A program made the position numbers and the translations under genes. This document shows positions 8,883-16,750 of a stretch of DNA of 64,000 bases, piece by piece. The notes beneath the pieces are model-generated. The model was not told where the DNA came from. It saw only the letters and a program-made list of their open reading frames with translations, and ran no database searches. Position 1 is the stretch's first letter, and every line of letters begins with the position of its first letter. The DNA is from Polaromonas sp. (GTDB lineage: Bacteria; Pseudomonadota; Gammaproteobacteria; Burkholderiales; Burkholderiaceae). The DNA lies in contig PNMH01000001.1 in the NCBI GenBank assembly GCA_013823505.1, forward strand, positions 71,929 through 135,928, read 5' to 3'.

Positions 8883-9371
8883 ATGCGCGTCTTTTTGATG
8901 ACCCTGTTGCTGGCTTGCGTCCTTGGTGCAGGTGGCGTGGGCGCGCAGACACCCAACGATTCCCAGGCCACGCCCCTGTCGGCCGACCCGGTGCTGGAGG
9001 CGCGCGTGCTCAAGATCGCCGAAGAGCTGCGCTGCCTGGTGTGCCAGAACGAAACCATCGCCGCCTCGCAAGCCGACCTGGCCAAAGACCTGCGGCAGCA
9101 GATCCGCGAGCAGCTCACGCAGGGCCGCACGCAGCCGCAGATCCTGGAATTCATGTCGCAGCGCTATGGCGACTTCGTTCTCTACCGCCCGCCGCTGCAA
9201 CTCAGCACCGTGCTGCTGTGGGCCGGGCCGTTTGTGTTGCTGCTGGTCGCTGCCGGTGTGCTGCTGATGAACATTCGACGGCGCGATCCGTCGACCGAAC
9301 CCTCGCCGTTGACCCCGGCGGAACTGCAGCGCGCCCAGCGCCTGCTCGACGATGCCGGAGGCACGCCATGA
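8883..9371 (+). CDS. ccmH: Cytochrome c maturation thiol protein CcmH
   Basis: 162 residues with a cleavable-looking signal (MRVFLMTLLLACVLGAG), a periplasmic helical domain bearing the redox motif LRCLVCQNETIAASQADLAKDLR (LRCxxCQ), and a C-terminal membrane helix (AGPFVLLLVAAGVLLM). It is the short, CcmH-N-type version; the TPR part is a separate gene, ccmI, as in many proteobacteria. I chose the ATG at 8883 over an upstream GTG because it begins the signal peptide. Its stop overlaps the ccmI ATG. Confidence 0.94.
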   Translation: MRVFLMTLLLACVLGAGGVGAQTPNDSQATPLSADPVLEARVLKIAEELRCLVCQNETIAASQADLAKDLRQQIREQLTQGRTQPQILEFMSQRYGDFVLYRPPLQLSTVLLWAGPFVLLLVAAGVLLMNIRRRDPSTEPSPLTPAELQRAQRLLDDAGGTP

Positions 9372-10621
9372 CCGAGTTCTATGCCCTGGCACTGGCGCTG
9401 CTCGCGCTGGCTTTGTGGCCCTTGTTGGCGGTGCTCTGGCGCACACGTTCGGGTGCCGTGCCTGCCATGCCGCAGCAAGCCAACCTCGCGCTGTTGCGCG
9501 CGCAGCGCGCCCAGCTCGACGCCGAGCACGCCGAAGGCAAGCTGACCGAAGCGGAGTTCGAGCAGGCGCGCACCGAGCTGGCGCGCCGCGTGATCGACGA
9601 GTCGGCGCCGCTGGACCAGCGCGTGCGCGCCACCCACCGCAACGCCACCGCCACCGGCCTGCTGCTGGCCGTGCCCGCGCTGGCCATCGGCCTGTACGTC
9701 TGGCTGGGTGAGCCCGACGCGGTGCGCTTCGAGGCCGAGCTCGCCCAGCAAGCGGGTGCGTCCGACGGCGACGTCGACACCATGGTTCGCCAGATGGCCC
9801 AGCAACTTCAGAGCCGCCCGCCGGGGCAGGCCGCGGATGCGCCCGCCTGGGCCATGCTGGCGCGGGCACACGCCAGCCGCCAGCGATTTGCCGATGCCGA
9901 TCAGGCCTACCAGCGCGCCATCGAACTCACACCCGACAACCCCGACCTGCTCGCCGACCGGGCCGACTTGCTCTCACTGTTGCAAGGGCAGAGCGCCAGC
10001 GGTGAGCCCATGCGGCTGGTCAACCGGGCGCTGGCGATCGACCCTGGCCACCCCAAGGCGCTCGCGCTGGCCGGCAGCGCGGCTTACGGCCAGCAGGATT
10101 TCGTGGCGGCTCAGGCGTTCTGGCAACGCGCCCGCGAGCGCGCCGCGCCGGGCAGCCCGTTTGACCAAGGGCTGCAGAGCAGCCTGGAGGCGGCACGCGC
10201 CGGCATCGCGTCACAACCCGGCGGCGCAGCACGCGTGGCCGCAGCACCCGCCGACCAGCCGCCTGCTGCCAATGGCCATCCCGGCGTGCGTGGGCAGATC
10301 ACCATCGCACCCGAGCTGCAAGGCAAGCTGGCGGCCGGCGACACCTTGTTCGTGTTTGCGCGTCCGGTGCAAGGGCCGCGCATGCCGCTGGCGGTCTTGC
10401 GCGTGGCGGCAACATCTGGCCCATTCCCGTTTGCGCTCGACGACAGCCAGGCCATGGCGCCGGAGCTTCGCCTGTCGATGCACGAACAGGTGGTGGTGGA
10501 AGCGCGCATCAGCCGAACCGGACAGGCCATGCCACAAAGCGGCGACCTGCAGGGCACCAGCGGCCCGGTGCCGAACAACAGCGCCCAGCTGCAGATCCGC
10601 ATCGACAGCGTCGTGCCCTGA
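9368..10621 (+). CDS. ccmI: Apocytochrome c chaperone CcmI (CycH), TPR protein
   Basis: 417 residues. Two membrane helices (about residues 5-23 and 98-115) flank a short cytoplasmic coiled-coil-like loop rich in Arg/Glu. A periplasmic TPR domain follows (about 150-260, including MLARAHASRQRFADADQAYQRAIEL), then a C-terminal beta-rich domain (about 295-417). CcmI holds the C-terminus of apocytochromes and delivers them to CcmFH. It is the last ccm gene; bchO converges on it with an 11-base gap. I see no strong terminator between them. Confidence 0.92.
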   Translation: MTEFYALALALLALALWPLLAVLWRTRSGAVPAMPQQANLALLRAQRAQLDAEHAEGKLTEAEFEQARTELARRVIDESAPLDQRVRATHRNATATGLLLAVPALAIGLYVWLGEPDAVRFEAELAQQAGASDGDVDTMVRQMAQQLQSRPPGQAADAPAWAMLARAHASRQRFADADQAYQRAIELTPDNPDLLADRADLLSLLQGQSASGEPMRLVNRALAIDPGHPKALALAGSAAYGQQDFVAAQAFWQRARERAAPGSPFDQGLQSSLEAARAGIASQPGGAARVAAAPADQPPAANGHPGVRGQITIAPELQGKLAAGDTLFVFARPVQGPRMPLAVLRVAATSGPFPFALDDSQAMAPELRLSMHEQVVVEARISRTGQAMPQSGDLQGTSGPVPNNSAQLQIRIDSVVP

Positions 10622-10632
10622 GGCAGCGGGGG

Positions 10633-11538
10633 TCAGGCCCGCGCGTTGAAGCGCTCGTTGATGAGCCGCGCCACGGTGTCGGGCTGCTCTTCGTGGGCGA
10701 GGTGCCCCAAGCCGTCGAGTTGGATGTACTGCGCGTTCAGCGCGGGTGAGAGCCGCGACATGGCGCGCGTGGCTTGCTCGGGCGGCACCGTGCGGTCGCG
10801 TTCACCCACCACCAGATCGAGCGGCACGGTCAGTCGGGGCAGGTCGCGCCAGAGCGAGTCGAGATCCCAGTTGGCCATCATGCCCAGCGCGCCCGCGGCG
10901 TGGGCGGGGCTGCGCACCAGCCGCTGGTACAGGGCGGTGCCAGCCGGATCGAGCGTGGAGCCGGTGCTGTCGAGCAGACGCTGCAGCACCGCCGGCTCTT
11001 TGGCGTGCCACGCGAACAGTCGGGGCACAAAGGGCGCCGAGGCCATGAGCTTGGCCACGGGCGAAAACAGCTGACCGGCCAGACCGCCCAGCGGCATGAG
11101 CGCGGCGTTGAGCCCCAGCACCGAGCGCGGTGTGGCCAGGCCATCCAGGCACATGCGCACCGCCACCGCCGCACCGGCCGAGTGGCCCACGAGCAGGGCC
11201 GGGCTGATGGCAAGCGTCTGCAGCAAACCATGCACCGCGCGCGCCATGCCGGGCAGCGAGAGTTGCGGTGAACCCACGCCACCGGGCGGCATGCCGGTGA
11301 AGGCGTGGCCGGGCAGGTCCATGGCCACCACCTCGAAGCGCTGTGCGAGCTGTGGCGCGAGGTCGCGCCACGAGTGGGTGGAGGCGCCGGTGCCGTGCAA
11401 CAGCACCAGACAGGGAGCACCTTCGGGGCCGGCGAACCGCTGCACATGCCACTGCAGACCGGACGCCCACACGAAGCTGCTGCGCTCGTGGTGCGGCCAC
11501 TGCGGACCGTCGCGCTGCCAGTCGAGGCCGGGTCCCAT
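10633..11538 (-). CDS. bchO: Magnesium chelatase accessory protein BchO (alpha/beta hydrolase)
   Basis: 301 residues, alpha/beta hydrolase fold. The oxyanion segment is LVLLHGTGASTHSWRDLAP, the nucleophile elbow is LVGHSAGAAVAV (Ser), and the catalytic His lies near the C-terminus in LDGLGHLAHEEQPD. BchO genes sit next to bchD in purple bacteria and are thought to assist Mg insertion; the exact reaction is not established. It begins 8 bases after bchD ends and is the last gene of the leftward bchI-bchD-bchO run. Confidence 0.88.
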   Translation of the reverse strand: MGPGLDWQRDGPQWPHHERSSFVWASGLQWHVQRFAGPEGAPCLVLLHGTGASTHSWRDLAPQLAQRFEVVAMDLPGHAFTGMPPGGVGSPQLSLPGMARAVHGLLQTLAISPALLVGHSAGAAVAVRMCLDGLATPRSVLGLNAALMPLGGLAGQLFSPVAKLMASAPFVPRLFAWHAKEPAVLQRLLDSTGSTLDPAGTALYQRLVRSPAHAAGALGMMANWDLDSLWRDLPRLTVPLDLVVGERDRTVPPEQATRAMSRLSPALNAQYIQLDGLGHLAHEEQPDTVARLINERFNARA

Positions 11539-11546
11539 GTGGACGA

Positions 11547-13367
11547 TCAGCGCGTGCCGGGCGCACTCGCCAGCCGCACGGCTTGCGAGAGGCCGGCGGC
11601 GCCTGCGTGTGGCAACGGCACACAGGTAGCGCCCATGCGCTCGGCCATCTGGCGCGAGGCCTCGCCCGGTTGCGCCGAGGTGTCGATGAGCAATGCCGCG
11701 AAGCCGGCGACGCGAAACGCGTCGGCAGCGACCAGGGCGTCTTCGGTGGCCTGGACCCGGCCATGGCGACCGTCGCGAGCCACGTTGGCGCGGCCGTCGG
11801 TGAGCATCACCACCACCGGCGTTTCCCCTTGACGCCCGATCTGCTGCGCCAGTTCGCGCGCGGCTTCAATGCCAGCGGCCAGCGGCGTTCCGCCACCACC
11901 GGGCAGCGCGGCCAGGCTTCGCTTGGCGCGCGCCAGCGAGCGCGTGGGCGGCAGCAGCAGTTCGCAGCCGTCGCCGCGAAACGCCAACACCGCCACCTTG
12001 TCGCGCCGCACGTAACACTCGGCCAGCAGCAGCTCCACCGCGCCTTTGGCCTCGGCCAGGCGGTGCAGCGCGGCCGAGCCCGAGGCGTCCACCACGAACA
12101 GCGTGGTGGTGGGCCGGCGCTGGCGAAAACGCACGACGTGAAAGTCTTCGCGTCGCACCTGAATGCGCTTTGGGCCATCTGCTTTTTGTTGGCGCAGACG
12201 TTGCCAGGGCGCTGCCGCGCGCAAGGTTTCCAGGATGTGCAGCCGCGCACCCGAGCGCGGTTCGGCGCGCCGCGTGCCCACCGGGCGCCCGCGGTTCTGG
12301 TTTTTCATGAGCTCGCCCGAGCGGCCGGCGGCTGCCGCGCGCGCCTGCCGGGCCTGGCCCATCTGCAAGGCGGCCAGCAGTCCCGGCGGGATGGCCGCGC
12401 GCACGGCTTCAACCATGCGGTCGTCCAGCGCGCCGGGGGCTTCTTCTTCCTCGGCGCTGTGGGTTTCGTCTGGCGGTGCTTCGGGTGGCGGTGTGTCCTG
12501 CGGGTCGTCTTCGTCGGGGCTGGGCTCCTGCGCGTCCGTGGGTGGCGGGGGCGTGTCGTCGGCTTCTTCCGCCGGCGGCGCAGGCATGCGGGTGGCGCGC
12601 GGCGCGAGCACCAGCCGCGCAGCCAGCGAGGCGTGCACTTCTTCGGCCTCGTCCATGCCCGACAAGGCCGCCGCGGCGCGCGCCACGCGCACCGCCAGCA
12701 GCGGCGCGCGCATGGAGTTCACGCCCCACACCAGCGAAGCCGCGCACAGCGCCTGCACCACGCTCTCAGGCACGATCACCTGCGCCAGCCGAGCGCGCGC
12801 ATCGGCGATCTCCGCGCGTGTCCAGTCCACCGGCGCGTCGTCTTCGGACTCGGCGGCCTGCAGCGGCAGGTGAAAGGCCAGTCGGTCGAGCAGCGTGGCG
12901 GGCATCTGTTCTTCTTCGCCATCGCCTTCGTCCAGCGCCACCAGGGCCACGCGGGCCGGGCGGCGTTGGGTCAGGCCGTCGCGCTCCAGCGCCACCACCT
13001 GCGTGTCGAGCACGGCCGCGAGTTGCGACGCCACACCGGCGCCCACGCGCTCGGCCATGGCCAGCAGCAGCACACCGCCGTCACAGCGCGCCAGCAGACC
13101 AAGTTGAGCCACCGGGCGCCCGGCGTGCAGGGTGGCGGCCAGGTCGAGCCCGCCCAGCAGGGCCGAGTCGGTGGCGTGCAGTGGCACGCGGTGCATGGGG
13201 GTGCTGGCTGGCAGACCCTCGCGCAGCATGGCCAGCCAGGTGTCGCGCAACGGGCCGGCGGGCGCACGCAAGGCGACGCCGCCCAGCCCCGCCGAGTCCA
13301 CCGCCAGCAGGGCGGCGATCAGGGCCGCGTCGGCGTTCGGGGTCGAGGCGGTGAGGGTGTCGAGCAT
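11547..13367 (-). CDS. bchD: Magnesium chelatase subunit BchD
   Basis: 606 residues. BchD forms the AAA+ platform with BchI that drives BchH to insert Mg2+ into protoporphyrin IX. The N-terminal third is a degenerate AAA+ domain without a clear Walker A, followed by an acidic, proline-rich linker at about residues 255-300 (many Glu, Asp and Pro). The C-terminal von Willebrand A/integrin-I domain has a MIDAS DASGS motif near residue 426 and MLTDGRANVARDG further on. It is 24 bases after bchI and 8 bases before bchO. Confidence 0.93.
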   Translation of the reverse strand: MLDTLTASTPNADAALIAALLAVDSAGLGGVALRAPAGPLRDTWLAMLREGLPASTPMHRVPLHATDSALLGGLDLAATLHAGRPVAQLGLLARCDGGVLLLAMAERVGAGVASQLAAVLDTQVVALERDGLTQRRPARVALVALDEGDGEEEQMPATLLDRLAFHLPLQAAESEDDAPVDWTRAEIADARARLAQVIVPESVVQALCAASLVWGVNSMRAPLLAVRVARAAAALSGMDEAEEVHASLAARLVLAPRATRMPAPPAEEADDTPPPPTDAQEPSPDEDDPQDTPPPEAPPDETHSAEEEEAPGALDDRMVEAVRAAIPPGLLAALQMGQARQARAAAAGRSGELMKNQNRGRPVGTRRAEPRSGARLHILETLRAAAPWQRLRQQKADGPKRIQVRREDFHVVRFRQRRPTTTLFVVDASGSAALHRLAEAKGAVELLLAECYVRRDKVAVLAFRGDGCELLLPPTRSLARAKRSLAALPGGGGTPLAAGIEAARELAQQIGRQGETPVVVMLTDGRANVARDGRHGRVQATEDALVAADAFRVAGFAALLIDTSAQPGEASRQMAERMGATCVPLPHAGAAGLSQAVRLASAPGTR

Positions 13368-13391
13368 TGATGGAGGGCCCGAGACCCGGGC

Positions 13392-14423
13392 TCAGGCGCC
13401 CATGAGTTCGGCAACAGCGCGATCGACCCGCGCCGTGGAGCCGGCGTTGTCCAGCGGGTTGCGGCGCAGGCGGTGACGCAGCGCGGGGCCGGCCACGCGT
13501 TTGAAGTGCGCGTCGGTCACGCTGGCGTCGCCCTGCAGCGCGGCCATGGCACGCGCAGCGCGGATCAGCGTGAGGTCGCCGCGCAGGCCGTCGGTGCCCA
13601 AGGCCATGCACAGCGCAGCCGCGCGCTGGCGCGCGGCGTCGGTGATTTCAACGTCGTGCAGGCGCTTGCGCGCGGCAACAATCTTGCGGCGGATGCGTTC
13701 GTCTTCCTTGTGCCAGCGCTCGATGAAAGCTTCGCGGTCCTGCTCGAAGGCATCGCGCCGGCGCACCACCTCCACGCGTTCTTGCAAGAGCTCGGGCGTC
13801 TTCACCTCCACCGACAGGCCGAAGCGGTCCAACAGTTGCGGGCGCAGTTCGCCTTCTTCCGGGTTGCCGCTGCCCACCAGCACAAAACGCGCGGGATGGC
13901 GCACCGAAAGGCCCTCGCGCTCCACCACGTTCTCGCCCGAGGCGGCCACGTCGATCAGCAAATCAACCAGGTGGTCTTCGAGCAGGTTGACTTCGTCGAT
14001 GTAGAGAAAGCCGCGGTTGGCCTGCGCCAGCAGGCCGGGCTCGAACGCCTTCACGCCTTGCGAGAGCGCGCGCTCCAGATCGAGCGCGCCGACCACGCGG
14101 TCTTCGGTGGCGCCCAACGGCAGGTCGACCACGGGCACGGGAATGAGGTGGGTCTTGGGGGGCGGCTGGTCGGGCGCACGCAGGGTGGCGCAATCAGCGC
14201 AGCGGCTGGCGGGGTCGGCTGGGTCGCAGCTGTAGCGGCAGCCGTTGACGGCCCGCATTTTCGGCAGCAGGGCGGCCAGCGCCCGCACCGCGGTGGACTT
14301 GCCGGTGCCCCGGTCACCAAGGACCAGAACACCTCCGATGGAGGGATCGATGGCGGCGATCAGGATCGCCGTTTTCATCTCGTCTTGACCAACTATTGCG
14401 GAGAAAGGGAATGCCTGTGCCAT
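13392..14423 (-). CDS. bchI: Magnesium chelatase ATPase subunit BchI
   Basis: 343 residues, the active AAA+ ATPase of Mg-chelatase. Walker A is GDRGTGKST at residues 36-44, Walker B is GFLYIDEVNLLEDHLVD, and a sensor region VGSGNPEEGELRPQLLDRFG follows. The family insertion with cysteines (CDPADPASRCADCATL) is present. The ATG at 14423 begins MAQAFPFSAIVGQ, matching the family. No Shine-Dalgarno is evident, and the start codon lies within one arm of a perfect 11-bp inverted repeat (14414-14445). hpnC lies 130 bases upstream on the same strand. Confidence 0.95.
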   Translation of the reverse strand: MAQAFPFSAIVGQDEMKTAILIAAIDPSIGGVLVLGDRGTGKSTAVRALAALLPKMRAVNGCRYSCDPADPASRCADCATLRAPDQPPPKTHLIPVPVVDLPLGATEDRVVGALDLERALSQGVKAFEPGLLAQANRGFLYIDEVNLLEDHLVDLLIDVAASGENVVEREGLSVRHPARFVLVGSGNPEEGELRPQLLDRFGLSVEVKTPELLQERVEVVRRRDAFEQDREAFIERWHKEDERIRRKIVAARKRLHDVEITDAARQRAAALCMALGTDGLRGDLTLIRAARAMAALQGDASVTDAHFKRVAGPALRHRLRRNPLDNAGSTARVDRAVAELMGA

Positions 14424-14445
14424 AGGGAAATCAGTATGGCACAGG
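14414..14445 (-). promoter_or_regulatory. Perfect inverted repeat enclosing the bchI start codon
   Basis: CCTGTGCCATA-N10-TATGGCACAGG, 11 bp per arm with no mismatch. In a leftward transcript the second arm is the bchI start codon and codons 2-4. An RNA hairpin would therefore bury the initiation site; as DNA it could be an operator. No ribosome-binding site is visible in the 10-base loop. The repeat is seen directly; its role is inference. Confidence 0.55.
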
Positions 14446-14553
14446 GCTCGTGCGCGTCACCCCGGAGCTTGTACGGGGGGAGTCGCATTCAGTGGCTTTT
14501 CGGCGACGCCATCAAGCGGCCTGTCGCCTGCGCGATTCGCAGCGCGCGGGTCT

Positions 14554-15513
14554 TCACATCCACAGTGCACGCCAGGCCAGGCGCGGCAGGTCGGCGCGCT
14601 GCAGCGTCACACGCGTTTGCCAGCTGCGGTGGTCGATGTCGGCAATGGCGTCCAGGATGCGCAAGCCGCCTTGCACCACCAGACGCAGCTCCCAGCCCGC
14701 GCGGCCCGGCACCCGCCGCGCCAGCGGCGCACCCAACTGCATGAGGCCGCGCGCGTAGGCGCAGAGTTCAGCCACCACGGCCTGTCGATCGGGGGTGGCC
14801 TCCAACGCGGGATGCTCGAAGTCGGCGACCCGCAAGCCATGGCGTTGCAAGGTGTCGGCCGGCAAGTAGCAGCGTCCATTGGACATGTCGCGGCCGATGT
14901 CCTGCCAGAAGTTGATGAGTTGCAAGGCACTGCAGATCTGGTCGCTTTGCTGCAGCGATCGTGCGTCGTGCACACCGTACAGGTGCAGCAACAGGCGCCC
15001 CACCGGGTTGGCCGAGAGACGGCAGTAGCCCAGCAGCTCTTCGGTGCTCTCGTAGCGGTGTTGCTGTTCGGTGTAGCGCACATCCTGCTCGAAGGCGCTC
15101 AGCAGGTCGTGCAGCAACGGGCCCGGGAGGTCGTGGCGGACGATGGCCACGCCCAGCGGGCCGAACACCGCTGGCCACCGTTCGGTGGCGGGCAGCGCTG
15201 CGCCGCCCGCGGCCTTCTCGATGCACCGCTGCAGCTCGTGGCGGAAGGCCGCCAGATCGGCCAGCCGAGTGGTTGCCTTGGCCTGGCCTTCGTCGGCCAT
15301 GTCGTCGGCCGTGCGCGCAAAGCGGTAGATGGCCGCGACCGCGGGGCGCAGCCTGGGCGGACACAACCAGGAAGCCACGGGAAAGTTTTCGTAATGCCCG
15401 ACGCCAGGCCCCAAGGCACCCAGCGCGCCAGGGGCCGCCGACGGCAAAGCTTCAACCCGGCCGGCGGGCTGCTCGTCTGGCGGGGGCAGGGGGCCCGGCG
15501 TGGTTTGCGTCAT
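14554..15513 (-). CDS. hpnC: Squalene synthase-family protein HpnC
   Basis: 319 residues of the squalene/phytoene synthase superfamily. The opening HYENFPVASWLCPPRLRPAVAAIYRFARTADDMADEG is characteristic of HpnC, the hydroxysqualene synthase of the HpnCDE route. The two Asp-rich diphosphate-binding motifs are DDMAD (about residue 71) and QDIGRD (about residue 203). It is alone here: hpnD, hpnE and a squalene-hopene cyclase are not in the window. It is upstream of bchI on the same strand with a 130-base gap. Phytoene synthase CrtB was considered and judged less likely from the N-terminal signature. Confidence 0.8.
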   Translation of the reverse strand: MTQTTPGPLPPPDEQPAGRVEALPSAAPGALGALGPGVGHYENFPVASWLCPPRLRPAVAAIYRFARTADDMADEGQAKATTRLADLAAFRHELQRCIEKAAGGAALPATERWPAVFGPLGVAIVRHDLPGPLLHDLLSAFEQDVRYTEQQHRYESTEELLGYCRLSANPVGRLLLHLYGVHDARSLQQSDQICSALQLINFWQDIGRDMSNGRCYLPADTLQRHGLRVADFEHPALEATPDRQAVVAELCAYARGLMQLGAPLARRVPGRAGWELRLVVQGGLRILDAIADIDHRSWQTRVTLQRADLPRLAWRALWM

Positions 15514-15546
15514 GAAAGTGGCGGCGATTTTTGTCGGTTACTTCAA

Positions 15547-15568
15547 TTACTAACCGGTCAGTCAGTAA
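15547..15568. promoter_or_regulatory. TetR-type operator-like palindrome between hpnC and RND genes
   Basis: Half-sites TTACTAAC (15547-15554) and GTCAGTAA (15561-15568) form a near-perfect inverted repeat (7 of 8) around CGGTCA. This resembles operators of TetR-family regulators of RND pumps. It lies 34 bases upstream of hpnC and 66 bases upstream of the efflux adaptor. A TAATAT hexamer at 15566-15571 could be a -10 for the rightward operon. No TetR gene is adjacent in the window. Confidence 0.45.
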
Positions 15569-15633
15569 TATACGGCCATTGTCGGCGCGTGATCTTGCCG
15601 CGCCCCAACCATTTTCACAACGTCCTGCCCGCC

Positions 15634-16743
15634 ATGAAAACGCCGCACCTTGTCCTGATCATGACCGCCGTTCTGGCCCTCGCGGCCTGTTCGCCCGCCC
15701 CGGCGCCCACCGAGCCGATCCGTTCGGTCAAGCTGATGACGGTGGGTGTCAGCGATGTGGGTGCCCGAACCGAGTATTCGGGTGAGGTGCGCGCGCGCAC
15801 CGAGTCCCGGCTGGGCTTTCGGGTGGGCGGCAAGCTGGTGCAACGTCCGGCCCAGGTGGGACAACGCGTGAATGCCGGTGCCTTGCTGGCGCAGCTGGAT
15901 GCGCAAGACCTGGCGCTGTCCAGTCAGGCGGCCCAGGCGCAGGTGAGCGCGGCGCAGACGCAGCGCGATCTGGCCGCGGCCGACCTTAAACGCTACCAGG
16001 ACCTGTTGTCCCAGGGTTTCGTGAGCGGCGCGGAGATCGAGCGCCGGCAAGCCACCCTGCAATCGGCCGAGGCCACGTTGCGCCAGGCGCGCGCGCAGGG
16101 CGCGGTGCAGGGCAACCAGGCGGGCTATGCGCGCCTGCTGGCCGATGGCGCCGGTGTGGTGCTGGCGGTCGACGCGGAGGTGGGACAGGTCGTGGCCGCG
16201 GGCACGCCAGTGGTCCGTGTGGCGTTGGACGGCCCGCGCGACGTGGTGTTTGCCGTGCCCGAGGACCGGATGGCCATGTTGCGCACGGGCCAGGTGGCGC
16301 AAGTGCGCCTGTGGACGGGTGGGCCCGCTGGCGCCGCGACGCCGCTGGACGCGGTGGTGCGCGAGGTCGCGGCCAGCGCCGATCCGGTCACGCGCACCTA
16401 CCAGGTGAAGCTGGCCTTGCCCGAGGGCGCGGCAGCGCCGCTGGGCGCCACGGCTTATGTGACGATGGCGGCCCGCACCGGCACCCCGCAGGCCGCGATC
16501 AAGCTGCCCACCTCGGCGCTGATGCGCTCGGAGTCTGGCGACCGCAAAGGCAGCGCCGTCTGGCTGTTTGACGCCGCCAGCAGCACGGTGCAGCCGCGCG
16601 ATGTGGTGGTGGCCGGCGCCGATGGCAACGAGTTCGTGATTGCCTCGGGTTTGAAGCCGGGCGACGAGGTGGTGGCTGCCGGGGTGCATGTGTTGTCGCC
16701 CGGGCAGAAGGTGACGCGTTTCGTCGGTGCGGCCACGAAGTGA
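15634..16743 (+). CDS. RND efflux periplasmic adaptor (membrane fusion protein)
   Basis: 369 residues. An N-terminal lipoprotein signal, LIMTAVLALAACSPAP, places the lipidated Cys near residue 19. Then come a first beta/lipoyl half-motif, a coiled-coil hairpin (about residues 95-165, rich in Ala/Gln/Arg), the second lipoyl half (ADGAGVVLAVDAEVGQVVAAGTPVVRV), and beta-barrel and membrane-proximal domains. It links the inner-membrane RND pump to an outer-membrane channel. The pump gene starts 7 bases downstream. The substrate cannot be read from the sequence. Confidence 0.88.
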   Translation: MKTPHLVLIMTAVLALAACSPAPAPTEPIRSVKLMTVGVSDVGARTEYSGEVRARTESRLGFRVGGKLVQRPAQVGQRVNAGALLAQLDAQDLALSSQAAQAQVSAAQTQRDLAAADLKRYQDLLSQGFVSGAEIERRQATLQSAEATLRQARAQGAVQGNQAGYARLLADGAGVVLAVDAEVGQVVAAGTPVVRVALDGPRDVVFAVPEDRMAMLRTGQVAQVRLWTGGPAGAATPLDAVVREVAASADPVTRTYQVKLALPEGAAAPLGATAYVTMAARTGTPQAAIKLPTSALMRSESGDRKGSAVWLFDAASSTVQPRDVVVAGADGNEFVIASGLKPGDEVVAAGVHVLSPGQKVTRFVGAATK

Positions 16744-16750
16744 GGACCGC

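Noticed and set aside
14416..14443. TGT...ACA symmetry at bchI read as a PpsR site
   Set aside because: The spacing between TGT and ACA is 22 bases, not 12, so it does not fit the PpsR palindrome.
14554..15513. Phytoene synthase CrtB
   Set aside because: The protein is in the same superfamily, but its HYENFPVASWL opening and overall pattern are those of HpnC.
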